Assembly (NCBI GenBank): GCA_033032865.1
Contig: JAWHQI010000079.1
Coordinates: 5,522,501-5,586,500 of the forward strand
DNA from: Dactylorhiza incarnata
Taxonomy: Eukaryota; Streptophyta; Magnoliopsida; Asparagales; Orchidaceae
Length of the DNA: 64,000 nt
Direction of reading: 5' to 3'
Both the position numbers and the translations under genes were made by a program. The notes under the pieces were generated by a model, which ran no database searches, had not been told where the DNA came from, and saw only the letters and a list, made by a program, of their open reading frames with translations. Every line of letters starts with the position of its first letter. Position 1 is the stretch's first letter. This document shows positions 1 to 10,858 of the stretch, piece by piece.

Positions 1-516
1 CTCTGGTATTCATCGTAGTGATTGCATTAATACAACAAATTGGAAGTGTCGGGTTATTAGCAACACGGTTAGGCTTACGAGTCTCTTACTACTTTAATTA
101 TTGTTTCTAAGCATCAACTTTTTCCTCCAAATAACCTATTAGTCTGGGTAAGAGGTGGTAATATCTCTCAATAAGCCATGCTGCGCATTATAGTGTGAGA
201 CTCGAACATCTATTCTCACACCAAACTCTTCCCATAATCACTTTGTGTGTCCTTATGTCCCAACCAAATCCATACCTGAGGTTAACTTTTGACTAGGATG
301 CGCCACAAAATGTCTTGGTCAACTAGAATAAGGTGGTGTCCTAGTTAGGTTGGCACTAGTTCCAAGGATTAGCGGACATAATTAATGTGAATCCCACATG
401 GGCACACCACCGCTTCCGCTGCATCAGTTTGTCCTCAAACTGATCTAGCTAGCAGGGGTGGCCTAGTGGTTGAATGGACTTCTTTTATCTCAGGATCGTT
501 GCAAGCTGATACCATT
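1..516 (-). mobile_element. Chromovirus D: 5' leader and primer-binding site (partial element)
   Basis: Minus-strand untranslated leader of a Ty3/gypsy element whose body lies left of the window. Read on the minus strand, a diverged tRNA-iMet type primer site (TGGTATCA core, + positions 507-515) starts one base from the LTR edge at 517. The following segment (agaagtcca, a run of ccacc, then tttgaggacaaac and agcggaagc) matches the leader of chromovirus B at 41960-42060, so D and B belong to one family in opposite orientation. No open coding frame is seen here; gag would begin beyond base 1. Confidence 0.75.
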
Positions 517-1478
517 TGTAAGACCCCCCTCACGGAACATAAGACATGGCTGAGGGGAGTCCTATGCCCAGGACAGCCGCCTTGTGGAAGCGCCAGCACA
601 CGAGCTAGCCCCCCCCCCCCCCCCCACACACACAAGACGCCTATCCTGCCGGCCAAACCAACTGAACAGCGCCAACCCATCAATAATGTAAAAGCAAGAA
701 GCCATTTATTCACAATTAAGTAACAATGTCCAAAAAGTACACAAAAGACAGGAAGCTACACAAGCTCCTGAATATCATCAGAGTATAAACTAGCCCTAAG
801 GCTACATTCTAACCACTCGCTCAAACCTGCCGCTGAAGGTAGCCAAGGTATCGTAATCACCAGCACTGTCACCCTGGCCTGGCTGTCCTCCTGTGTAGTG
901 CGTTGCTGCTCCTAAAAGTAGTGGTGTAAAAACCGTTAGTAATAAAGACTAAGTGGCTTCACATCCTCTCCCCCGGCGACTCCAAGGCACCGGGCGGAAG
1001 GGAATGAAGAAAAGCTGCAATATAGTCAGTAGTAGCAAAAACAGGTGACAAGGAAAGGTGTAATTACAGTAGTGTATCAAACGTATAAGAAGTATATCTA
1101 ACAGGTAATATGACAATGGCAGAGTATAAGCAAGTAGTGAAACAATACAGAATTGAACTTAACTTATAAGGATGCCCATACAAGCTTATAAGTTAAGGAT
1201 CTGAACATGAAGGTAACTCATCATATAAAGGTGCCCATACAAGTTTATATGATGAGGATCCAATGCGGTGCAATGCAATGATTATGAAGGATGAATGCAA
1301 TGCAATGATTATGATATCATGAATCACCCATGCATATTTGCTATGTCGACATAGACCTTTAGTTCTCGCTTTTTGAGGGGTAGCTAAATGCTCAGGCATC
1401 TCCCGTCGTGGCCAGACGGAAAAAGTGGAACGAGCTCCTCCACTACTAGGAGGGTATGAACACTACCAGTCCTAGGCC

Positions 1479-2095
1479 TCTATACGCCTCGACGTTAAGA
1501 ACACACAGCGGAGACCCTGTATACTGCTTGTAACATGCTGAGCCTTCAATGACACAGAAGGGGACTTGGGTAGGTGAGCACCAATAGTCCGACCCAACCG
1601 GTCTAGAGTCTACCCATCGGCTTCTATCGGTGTCACGACCAGCAAGCCCGTAGACCCGCCACAAGCAATCCTCTAACCAGGATCTTCACACCACCATGTG
1701 CAAACCATGCACATTTATGTAATTCCCATGCACACCCGTGCTATGAAGCACCCAAGGACTCACTGAAGGAGTCTTCAAGGACACAGAAGGGGACTTGGGT
1801 AGGTGAGCACCAAGAGTCCGACCCAACTGGTCTAGAGTCTACCCGTCGGCTTCTGTCGGTGTCATGACCAGCAAGCCCGTAGACCCGCCACAAGCAATCC
1901 TCTAACCAGGATCATCACAACACCATGTGCAAACCATGCACATTCATGTAATTCCCATGCACACCCATGCTATCTGTACGCCTCGACGCTAAGAACACAT
2001 AGCAGAGACCCTGCGTACTGCTCGCAACATGCTGAGCCTTCAAGGACACAGAAGGGGACTTGGGTAAGTGAGCACCATGAGCCCAACCCAACCGG
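1479..2095. repeat. Segmental direct repeats inside the D LTR
   Basis: Block starting gacacagaaggggacttggg occurs at 1551, 1780 and 2045 (the last truncated). The block beginning with tacgcctcgacg occurs near 1482 and 1977. Copies 1 and 2 run about 195 bp, to the phrase ending tgctat, and differ by scattered substitutions. This is internal LTR duplication and helps explain the unusual LTR length. Confidence 0.85.
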
Positions 2096-2874
2096 GTCCT
2101 TCACCTCTCAGGATATAACCATACCCTATAAACCACACCAACCATCACTGCTTTACACACGGAGCTATCATAGCTCACTTGCAGTGGCATAGGTATATAT
2201 AAGGGAATTACTATCTTGATCCTAAGGAACTACTTGCGTGCGTAAATCTATGTTTGAGTTCACTATATAAATCTGCCCATACACCTTAACCCTCACCATC
2301 CTTGAGCTCGATTCACAACCTACATCGACCACTACTAACTTCATCAGCATCATTAATGCCGGAATCATTGCCCCAGATGTCGACCTCTTTGTATTATGCA
2401 ATACGTATTTACTGTGCTCTACTATTATATGGTCCTTATACCCGATGCTACACCTTTAGAACTCACCCAAATTCCATGCTAGTACCCTCACCATCAACTA
2501 TCCCATGTCCTTTTTTTACGGCTCCACCTAAACTAACAATTGACGGTTCATTTAAGGAGTTATCTCAACAGGAATGAATCTAACATCATTATCACAAGTC
2601 AATACTAGCATGTACATGATTCATACAAACCTCGGCCCAATCGTGCTTCACATTCAGTAGGGGTGAACATATGGTTATCTCAAATCTAATCACCCGATAG
2701 ATTATCAAACGATGCGAGCATTCATATAAACACCTCCTCTAATCTTTCATTCAATTGTGCATCGCAATGTCCCATTTCAGAATCATAACATTCAACTACA
2801 CCTCACCCTATTGACATGGGAGCCCAGGAACTCTTACCCTACCCAAGGGGGGAGAACGAAAGGTTCTCTGGTTG

Positions 2875-2909
2875 CTAGCGCCGACGGTAGCGCTATCGCC
2901 AGGCGCTAG
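2875..2909. repeat. GC-rich hairpin upstream of the D-LTR array
   Basis: Perfect 8-bp arms CTAGCGCC / GGCGCTAG enclose a near-palindromic centre containing TAGCGCTA. It sits about 65 bp before the 25-bp array and has a counterpart just after the array at 3551-3579. Confidence 0.8.
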
Positions 2910-2974
2910 TGCTCCTGCAATAATTACATTTATCATTATTTTGCATGAAATCCTTCGAGTGATTTCGAAGAACT

Positions 2975-3532
2975 CTGCGTTCGACGAATTGGAGGTGCGT
3001 TCGACGAACAGACTGTGAGCTGCGTTTGACGAACAGAAGGTGAGCTGCGTTAGACGAACTGGAGGTGAACTGCGTTCGACGAACTGGAGGTGAACTGCGT
3101 TCGACGAATTGGAGGTGAACTGCGTTCGATGAACTCGTGGTGAACTGCATTCGACGAACTCGTGGTGAACTGCGTTCGACGAACTCGTGGTGAACTGCGT
3201 TCGACGAACTGGAGTGAGCTGCGTTCGACGAACTCGCGGTGAACTACATTCGACTAACTCGTGGTGGTCTGTATTCAACGAACTCATAGTGAACTGCGTT
3301 CGACGAACTCATGGTGAACTGCGTTCGACGATTTGGAGGTGAGCTGCATTCAACGAACTCGTGGTGAACTGCGTTCGACGAACTGGAGGTGAGATGCGTT
3401 CGACGAACTCGTGGTGAACTACCTTCGATGAACTCGTGGTGAACTGCGTTCGACGAACTCGTGGTGAACTGCGTTCGACGAACTCGCGGTGAACTGTGTT
3501 CGATGAACTGGAGGTGAGCTGCGTTTGACGAG
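2975..3532. repeat. 25-bp tandem array with GTTCGAC core in the D LTR
   Basis: About 22 units of 25 bp, each with GTTCGACGAA followed by ctggaggtgaactgc or ctcgtggtgaactgc. In the element's sense (minus strand) the core reads GTCGAAC. Because 25 is not a multiple of 3, all frames stay open for long stretches and give spurious repetitive minus-strand ORFs. The equivalent LTR of B carries a related array at 39267-39630, and copia F carries a similar one in both LTRs. Confidence 0.9.
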
Positions 3533-3550
3533 GAAACAAGTCTCACGCTT

Positions 3551-3579
3551 GCGCCGGCGGTAGCGTTACCGCCGGGCGC
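3551..3579. repeat. GC-rich hairpin downstream of the D-LTR array
   Basis: GGCGGTA (3556-3562) pairs with TACCGCC (3567-3573). The stem is extended by GCGCC (3551-3555) with GGCGC (3575-3579) across a one-base bulge. Similar in sequence to the hairpin at 2875-2909, so the array is bracketed by two related stem-loops. Confidence 0.8.
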
Positions 3580-4258
3580 TAGCTAACGAGAAGCAGATCC
3601 TTGCCAATCACCCGCAACTATTCTTCCCTAGCAGCCCAGCTCCAAAACACTTACAGATTCCTCTCTTTACTAATGGTTGGAACTTCATTTCTATTCACGT
3701 GAATGTAATCAATATGATTTTTGTCAACATTCATCCTTAAGATCCTCTTTTAACCTAACTATTCATCATCTTCCCCAATTTAGAAATTAGGGCATTACTC
3801 CTTCTCTCCTCCAATACTCCCTCATATGACCATAGAATTTCATGAAATCAAATCCTATCCCTTCCTTTTGGAGAGAAGAAATGATTGAAGGAACTTTCGC
3901 GGCAATCGGTGCCCTACGATGAAAGATCTGGTTTAGTCCTTTCCTAAAAATCTCCATTAGCTCACAAGCCAAACTCTTTTGAGCTCAACACCTCTCCTAA
4001 TTTCTCTACGATCTAGCACCAAGGGAGAGGGGTCGGAAGTCACGTTATTTTTCGGCCATGGTCGGAGCTCATCTTCATAGCGGGATGGTGGTGGTCGGCC
4101 AAGCTCCAATCTTCTCTAAGCTTGCTCCTTCAAGAATCCTAACTTAACCCTCTTAAGGGACAAAGAAGAAGATGAAGAATATAAGAACGAGAAGAGGAAG
4201 AAGATGAATAGTCATCTCCTTAATAGATTTCAGCCCACTCACGCTTAAGAGAAAAATG

Positions 4259-4281
4259 AAGAGAGAGAGAGAGAGAGAGCA
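4259..4281. repeat. (GA)n microsatellite in the D LTR
   Basis: Uninterrupted GA dinucleotide run of about 10-11 units. Confidence 0.9.
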
Positions 4282-4417
4282 TTAAAGAGCCTTTAATGAA
4301 ATTCCATTTTCCAAGGCTTGTACCAGCTGTTTATTAATTTTTAATTCCTCCATTATATTAGATTTAGGTAATTAGGCCACTCACCAAGTAAAAGGTCATG
4401 GGTTCTGATTCGGACGC

Positions 4418-4454
4418 TACCGCCGGCGTTAGCAAAAATACCGCCGGCGTTAGC
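4418..4454. repeat. Duplicated GC-rich motif near the D-LTR end
   Basis: Two direct copies of taccgccggcgttagc (4418-4433 and 4439-4454), related to the hairpin arms at 2875 and 3551. A third occurrence of the same GC-rich module in an otherwise AT-rich LTR. Confidence 0.75.
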
Positions 4455-4633
4455 TCCCTTTTTCCCCAATTCTTGCCATTTGCTTCTTAACTTCAACAGA
4501 GGAGGAATACATACACCCCTGGAAATCAGGGCACATCCCTGGCACCAGTAGGATCTCCAGACTCCTACCTAGCCCAAGCATCTACAAGTGACTCGTGTCA
4601 CTCGAGGGGTCTATTTCGAACTGGGATGTTACA

Positions 4634-6167
4634 GCCTGGACATGTCATTGCTGACTGTCCAGTCAAGAGGAAGGAGAAGGGTGACAAGAAACATCATCAC
4701 CAAAAGGAAAGGAAAGGTGAAAAATCCTTCCTAGCAAAGAAAGGAAAAAAGTTGGAGTGAATCTGAATCCTCAACTTCAGATTCATATGAAGAAGAGGAA
4801 GCCTACATTGGGTTGTTTGCAGTAGAAAAGGATGATGATTTTCCTGCTGCCAGGTTTGGAATCAGGGAACCTCTATCACATTCAGACATTGATATTGAGG
4901 AGGATGAAGAGGACAAAGAACAGCTAGGCCTTATGGCCATCACTGATGAGGAAGCAAATCAGAACAATTCTAATAGTGAACGGGTACTGATTCATTCCAT
5001 CTCTTCTTCTGATTATGAGACAAGCCCATAATCTGAAGCACCATCATCAATTGGTGGAAGTGATTCAAAATCTGAGGAAGATGTCAATCAATTGATTGAC
5101 AGGTATGATGCTCTCTTGGAATCTCTGAAAAAGAGCAAGAAGCTGGCCAAGAGGCAAGCCCAGGAAATTGCTTCCCTTAAGTTGGCTGAGAAAGAATGCA
5201 CTGGGTCACCCACCATGGTGGCTCAGATGTGCAGAGAAATGAGTCATCTAAAGGGGATAACAATTGTTTATTTGAGCACCATATCCCAAAAGAACAAGTT
5301 CATCAAGGACCTTGTGGAGAAGCTTATGAAAGAAAAGAGCCTAGTGGCTCAATTATCCTAGCCCAAATCTGTGCTTCCAATTATTGACACCTTTTCCTCT
5401 CAAACCAATAGGAGAGGACTAGGGTTCAATAAAATGGAAGTAGGAGAAGGGAGTGGAGAAAAGAGCAAGGATAAGGCTAAGCCTCATACCACCTTTCAAA
5501 AGGTATTACTTCCTTCTGACAGGTATGACCATGACAATATGTATGGTCATTGGAAAAATGGAAGCTCCTATAGGAAGGAAAGCACTCATTCCCAGAGTGG
5601 AAGAAAGGGTATGGGAATGAGGGCTATGAAGGCTCCCCATGAAAAAATTCAAATGGCCCAACCTAGACCATTTGTATTTGGTACTTCAGGTCCATCATTC
5701 AAGACTAAGGAAGCTAGCTCTTCCAAGTTCTGTCCAACAAAGAACATGACTGCTGTCATATCTGTAGACAAGTCCTACTGCTCAGTGTCTGATGCCATCC
5801 AATATTGTCTAGCTCCAAAGCCAAAGCAAGCTTATGCCATTAAGACAAAGAGTGCCAAGATTGTTTATAGATTAACATTCATCCAGATCATTACTGAAAG
5901 AAACAAGAAAAATGATGTTGTCTCCCCTCCTGAACACAAGCATATTAATGCTCCTTCCTCAAGAGATGTTTAGAAGAGGAGATACAATATTCATGAATGT
6001 TGATATTGTTGTAAGGTGGGACACTTTACCATAGACTGTTGGCACAGTCTCAATGTGCCAAGTGCAAAGAAGAGCCTTCCTGCAAAGAGTGCAGCAGGTG
6101 TGAGGTCATTTTATCATGCTAACAAGGACCTAGGACCCAAAATCATTTGGGCTCCTAAGGGTAACTA
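4634..6167 (+). pseudogene. Copia E gag C-terminal region with zinc knuckles (decayed)
   Basis: The sequence resumes directly after the D insertion with a PGH..DC zinc-knuckle remnant followed by a Lys-rich run (KRKEKGDKK, KHHHQKERK). Next come acidic/Ser-rich stretches (about 4813-5031) and a Lys-rich helical stretch (5092-5361). A second CCHC-like knuckle (C-x2-C-x3-GH-x4-C, about 5998-6040) lies near the end, typical of nucleic-acid-binding Gag tails. The frame is broken by an A-run frameshift near 4750 and by stops near 5030, 5360 and 5972. The product would be non-functional. Confidence 0.65.
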
Positions 6168-6176
6168 AATTCCTTC

Positions 6177-7838
6177 TTGCAGGTGAGTTCAAGTACCAGT
6201 CTTAAACAAATATGGTACTTAGACAGTGGGTGCTCAAGGCACATGACAGGTACCAGGAGTCTTCTACAGAACTACACAGCTGTGAAGAATGGACCTAAAG
6301 TCATCTTTGGTGGATCTAAAAGGGGAATCACCAAAGGATATGGTATGATCTCCAATGGCATAGTTTCAATCACAAGGGTAGCTTATGTTGAAGGGTTGCA
6401 ACACAACCTAGTAAGCATAAGTCAACTATATGATTTAGGCTATGTCCTTGAATTCCACAATGAAAACTGCTTGATCAAAAATTCTAATGACTTAGAGACC
6501 ATTCTCTCAGGCACTACGAGTGGGAATGTTTATTGCTTAGATTTTATATGCAGTAATTCTCTCTCATCTATATGTCTTATAGCTAATGAAAATGAGTCTC
6601 TTTATGTTCAATGGCACAAGAGACTTGTCCACATTAACTACAAGATAATGTATAGACTATTCTCTAAAAACTTTGTTAGGAATAGTCCAAACTTGAAATG
6701 TATTAAAAGTGGTCCCTGTCATGCCTGCCAAATGGGTAAGCAAACAAGGACCACCTTTAAAAGTATTGGCTCCAAAGACACTGAAAGATGTCTATATCTA
6801 TTGCACATGAACTTGTTTGGTCCTTTGCTAATTCAGATCCTAGGTGGAAAGTTATATAATTAGGTGGTTGTTGACGATCACTCAAAATATACATGGGTAT
6901 TCTTCTCAGATATCTTAAATGTCTTTACAAACCATGACAAGGCAATTCAGAATGACTTACAATGTACTGTGGTCTGGACTAGGACTGACCATGACACAAA
7001 ATTTCAATCTGAAGCCATGACAAGGTTTTGTCAAGAATTTGGTATCACCCAAGAGTTTTCATCCCTAAGGACTCCACAATAAAATGGTGTAGCTGAGAGG
7101 AGGAATAGGAACTTGATAGAAGCTGGGAGAACATTGCTTAGTGACTCCTCACTCCCAGAATACTTCTGGGCTGAGGCAGTCAATACTGCATGTTATGTTC
7201 TCAATAGAGCTTCCATCAATAAGGTTCATGGAATTATCCCATATGAGATTCTGAAAGGCAAACAACCAATAATTTCATACTTTAGAATCTTTGGTTTAAA
7301 ATGCTACATTTTAAATAATGGAAAATCTCAATTAACAAAGTTTGCAGAGAAATACAATGTGGGGGTTCTTGTTGGCTATAACTCACAGAGTAGAGCTTAT
7401 AGAGTTTATAACAAGAAAACTTATGTTGTAGAAGAGTCTATGCATGTGGTATTTGATGAGACCAGCCTAATCTATAAGGGATGGTCTAGTTCTTCTATTT
7501 TGACAGAAAGTGAAAAGGAAATGGAAAAGATGTCTGTGCAAGACATACCCAGCAGTAGCAAAGCCTATACAGATGCTGCAATTCCAGAGGATGAAGAGGT
7601 GCAATGTGCTGAAGATACTGCTGAACCAGTAGAAGAAATATAGCCAATTGAGGACAGATTGCCTGCAGCTACAAGACACATAAGGGATCATCCAAGAGAA
7701 CAAATCATTGGAGATCAGAACCAAGGTATACTGACCAGAAGTAGGGCTCACAATGAAGCCCTATTCTTAAGCTTCCTATCACAAATGGAGCCCAAAAATT
7801 TGAAGAAGCCAACCAAAACACAGATTCAAGCCATATAA
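6177..7838 (+). pseudogene. Copia E protease and integrase (no RT follows)
   Basis: One frame with three internal nonsense codons (TAG 6861, TAA 7080, TAG 7641). The protease catalytic motif LDSG is near 6219. A GAG-pre-integrase zinc domain (KRLVHINY then C-x2-C) follows at 6610-6730. The integrase core has VDDHSKYTWV (6867), a second Asp in RTDHDTKF (6978) and the Glu in NGVAERRNR (7083). The tail reads through the short linker that normally precedes RT (FLSQMEPKN) and stops at 7836-7838. RT and RNase H, which follow integrase in copia elements, are absent. The stops make it non-functional as read. Confidence 0.8.
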
Positions 7839-7840
7839 AT
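7834..7840 (+). promoter_or_regulatory. TATA-like box upstream of the second ORF of E
   Basis: TATAAAT overlaps the end of the truncated pol frame and lies 100 bp before the ATG at 7940. The ATG has a good plant start context (aaaaATGGc). Position and context suggest a separate transcript; this is inference only. Confidence 0.4.
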
Positions 7841-7939
7841 AGACAATTGTTAATTAATAAAAGCTACACAACCTTTCCTTACTAGCCGCCAAGAAAAATC
7901 ATATTCTCTTCCGTCCCAGCGCCTTCTTCTACAGCAAAA

Positions 7940-8983
7940 ATGGCACCCAAGAGTTCAAAGGATCTTCTGGAAGGGTATGAAATAGTGAGAAATGGATTTG
8001 CCCATGCTCCAGAAGACATAAAGGGATTGATTCAACTCCTGAAAGCACAAGGCCTGGAGTATCTTCTTTCTGAACCTACAGTCATTCTCAGAACTGAAGT
8101 TTTGGAATGGTTCAATAATGCCAAATTGTCCTCTTCCAAGTTCTCTTTGAAGTCTAAAATAGGAGGAGAAAGAGTGAAAATCTCCTCAGCAAGAATTGAA
8201 CAAGCTTTCCACATTCCCTCATGCAGTCAGGATGAGGAGGAAGATATTTCTGACAAGGACAAGAAGAAGGCTCTGAAGTGGGCTGAGTACAGTGATGCCA
8301 AGATTGGCTCATTAAAAAGAAAATTCTTCAATCAAAGAGGCAAACTTTTGTCAGATATAGTGGGCAAAGCAATCCTATGCAAGCCTGGGTCTCATGATAC
8401 AAATTCTCAATTTATGTTTGACATTATAAATAGGATCATTCTGACTAAGAAAACTTCCTGGGGAGCAGTCATATTTCATAGACTTGAGGAATGTCTGCAA
8501 GCACCAAATATGGGTAGAATTATATCCCTATATCTAATTCAGGCCTATCCTGAGAAGTTTAAAGGGTTAAAAGGATCAAATATCCATTACCTGAAAAGGA
8601 TGGATATAAAGACCTTAGATAGGTTCACCAGGGTGCTCCCCATAAGCCTGCCCACTGAGGCAAAGGAGAAAGGGAAAAAGGAATCCAAATCAGTAAAGAA
8701 GCCAAGAATGATCATGTTAAGCTCTGAATCAGACCACTCAGATAAGAATGAAGATGCTGATGCTGATCTTGGATCATACAGTATTCCTGACAAGTATGCT
8801 CAAATGGATGACATTCCTGTTTACACTGTCCTTCCACAGGACTTGGAAATAGCTAATACACCTGGTAATTGATCCTTAAACTCCACATTACTAATAATGT
8901 TATCTAACCATAACCAATCTACTAGTTAATCTCTAATGACTCTTAAATAATATGGACCACAGCTCCTCAAGGCCAAGTGAGTG
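7940..8983 (+). CDS. Second ORF of copia E, N-terminal part (unknown function), with predicted intron 8865-8962
   Basis: I do not recognise a catalytic family. The ORF from ATG 7940 gives 310 aa if unspliced, stopping at 8872. It is soluble-looking, with no signal peptide or membrane segment. The first 220 residues are helix-rich, with conserved-looking Trp/Phe positions (EVLEWFNNAKLSS, SWGAVIFHRLEECLQ). A Lys-rich patch (KEKGKKESKSVKKPR) follows, then an acidic tail. It resembles the non-enzymatic 'putative plant transposon protein' type ORFs carried by plant LTR elements, a resemblance from memory only. Removing GT 8865 to AG 8962 (98 nt, AT-rich) joins it in frame to 8963-8983 and, across the H insertion, to 19576 onwards. 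This exon is intact; the distal part has decayed. Confidence 0.6.
8865..8962 (+). other. Predicted 98-nt intron in the second ORF of E
   Basis: Donor cctg|gtaatt, acceptor accacag|ct, AT-rich interior with branch-point-like ctaatgac/ctaacc. Without removal the ORF stops at 8872. With removal, the reading frame continues into the downstream frame at 19576-21176 once the H insertion and one TSD copy are discounted. The frame agreement over three junctions is the main support. Confidence 0.55.
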
Positions 8984-10682
8984 TGATAATGCTAAATCTA
9001 GTTAGTTTAATTAGGTTATTTTTAGGATATTTACTCTTACTTTTTGCTTATTGTTGTTTACCTAAATGCAATTTTGGTTCTTTTTCCTATTTTTAGTGCT
9101 AACTTAAGTTTTCTGAATTTTCAGGTCAAAAATGCAAAATTTCCTAAGTCACGCCCTAGGTCACGCCCGTGACCTAGGGCGTGTAAGTTGCTGTTTCCAG
9201 TTAAGCTGCTGCCAACATAATTCAGAAGATCTGGTCAGACACGCCCAAAGTACACGGCCGTGACACACAAGTCACGCCCGTGACACGCAAGCCACGCCCG
9301 TGACACGCAAGCCACGCCCGTGACCAGCCCGTGAACAGCTCAGATTCGACCAGCTGACCACCGAATTGGTCACGCCACTGTTACACGGGCGTGCTTCCAG
9401 TCACGCCCGTGACTGCCACGTCAGTCAGCCGCCAGCGCCCATGATCGCCGCCAGCGCCCATGACCCGACTAACCACCGAAATGGTCACGCCCTCAGTCAC
9501 GGGCGTGACCTAGGGCGTGACCCATCAAATCGCGTCAGAATCGTGCGCCGAACCTGATCCAAGCCGCAGAATTGATTAAACAATGTCACGCCCTAGTCAC
9601 GGGCGTGACTGAGGGCGTGACCGAGGCAGAAAAATTTCTATAAATTGAAATGACCTCCAAGCTTTCCCCATTCAGTTTTTGGAGAGAGAACTAGTGCTAC
9701 TACTCTATTTTCAGTGTTTTTCATGTCATTTTATTCTCTTTCTCTCTCTCTCTTATTTCAATGCATTTCCTTTTCTAGTTTTCATATGAATGTTGTAATG
9801 CCTTTGTAATTTCCTTTTATAGTGTATTACTAATGCTTAGTAGGCTTTCCATGCAATTGTAATCTCAGTTGAACTTTTGTTTAATAAAAATGGTATGTTT
9901 TTGTTCTCTTAAAATCTTCATCATTTCTCTCTCCTACCCCTCCACCATGAGTAACTAAAATCCTCATAGTACTCGATCTTGATGATCTGAGGATGAGTTG
10001 ATCAAGTTATGATCCTTTAGTCTTCTTTCACTTTCTAAAGTGTTGGGCCTTAGATTTACTCTTAATTAAAATTTAGTGGAGCTATATTATCGATATATAA
10101 TCCCCACCTTTGCTTTCATTCTTGGCTAGCCGAGAGGCCGATAGTCTGAAGTGAGCACTTAAGAGTAAAGAGAGTTACACACATTTCTCGAGAGAGAATG
10201 ACGTAAATCTCCTGGATTGGAGTCAAACCCAATAGCGGGGTTCACCACTTAAAGCGAGTTTTAGGTATTCGAATACGGGACGAGAGTTCGGTCGGATTTT
10301 CCTAAACTCAGTTGGGCATATCTTCGAGAGAAGCATGTTCAAACTATAGGAACCCCCACGGTCAAGCTGCCCTTACTTTATTAAGTTTTAAGTTTGCTTT
10401 TGAATTTTGATCAACTTAGGCCGAAGTAAGTCAAGATCGAGTGCTATTTCTTAATCATCGTTTAGCCGTACTTTTATCCAGCTTTTATTTCAACTTAGCA
10501 GACAAAACCATCCAAAAAATTATTAAGATAAAATAATAGTAATTCGTTTGAGTATAAGTAATCAACGGTTCTCGGATTTTAATACGACACTTGTGTTCCT
10601 ATACTACAGTTCGATAGGTATACTTGCCTTCTCGGATTGCTAGTTCGGATTTTATTTCGTGCAAGCGGAATTTTAATCATCA
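8984..10682 (+). repeat. 5' LTR of H (1699 bp)
   Basis: TGATAATGC...AATCATCA. Very similar to the 3' copy. The clearest difference is one extra 20-bp unit (gtgacacgcaagccacgccc, within 9280-9320), which the 3' LTR lacks. It contains many CACGCCC/GGGCGTG repeats at 9150-9620, a possible TATA-like ctataaatt at 9638, and poly(T/C) runs after it. Confidence 0.95.
9150..9183. repeat. Perfect hairpin in the H 5' LTR
   Basis: Arms of 16 bp (CACGCCCTAGGTCACG and its complement) with a 2-base loop. The same structure is in the 3' LTR at 18057-18090. Several further CACGCCC / GGGCGTG inverted copies follow to about 9620. Confidence 0.9.
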
Positions 10683-10688
10683 AGTTTT

Positions 10689-10706
10689 TGGCGCCGTTGC
10701 CCGGGA
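10689..10706 (+). other. H primer-binding site (tRNA-Asp type)
   Basis: TGGCGCCGTTGCCCGGGA starts six bases after the LTR end. It corresponds to the 3' end of plant tRNA-Asp, the primer used by Athila-type elements, with one substitution relative to the usual TGGCGCCGTTGCCGGGGA. Confidence 0.9.
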
Positions 10707-10858
10707 CTCGCATTTTGTTAATATTTTGAAAGAACGAATCTATTACTTTTATCACCTCTTTTTTCTCTCCTCTTTCTTGAAAAACAAAATTAATTCAAAA
10801 AAAAGAGAGACCTTTTTCGAATTTCTCAATCTTATTTTCCCTTCTCTCTTTCTAGTTT

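Larger units (their letters stand above)
517..4633 (-). repeat. 5' LTR of chromovirus D (4.1 kb)
   Basis: Starts TGTAAGACCC and ends GGGATGTTACA on the + strand. These are the same termini that B's LTR (29764-41926) shows in reverse complement. Length is 4117 bp, against 4144 bp for B's LTR after removing the copia insertion. Shared internal blocks include the segment near 960-1000 and B's 41440-41480. The LTR interrupts the zinc-knuckle part of copia element E at 4634. The LTR promoter is probably the TATATATA-like run near 2190-2200, read on the minus strand. The TSD cannot be checked because D's other end is outside the window. Confidence 0.8.

Noticed and set aside
2808..3546. Several overlapping minus-strand ORFs of 76-159 codons with Ser/Arg/His-rich repeats
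   Set aside because: They are translations of a 25-bp tandem array in all three frames; no start context, no domain, and the array is inside an LTR.
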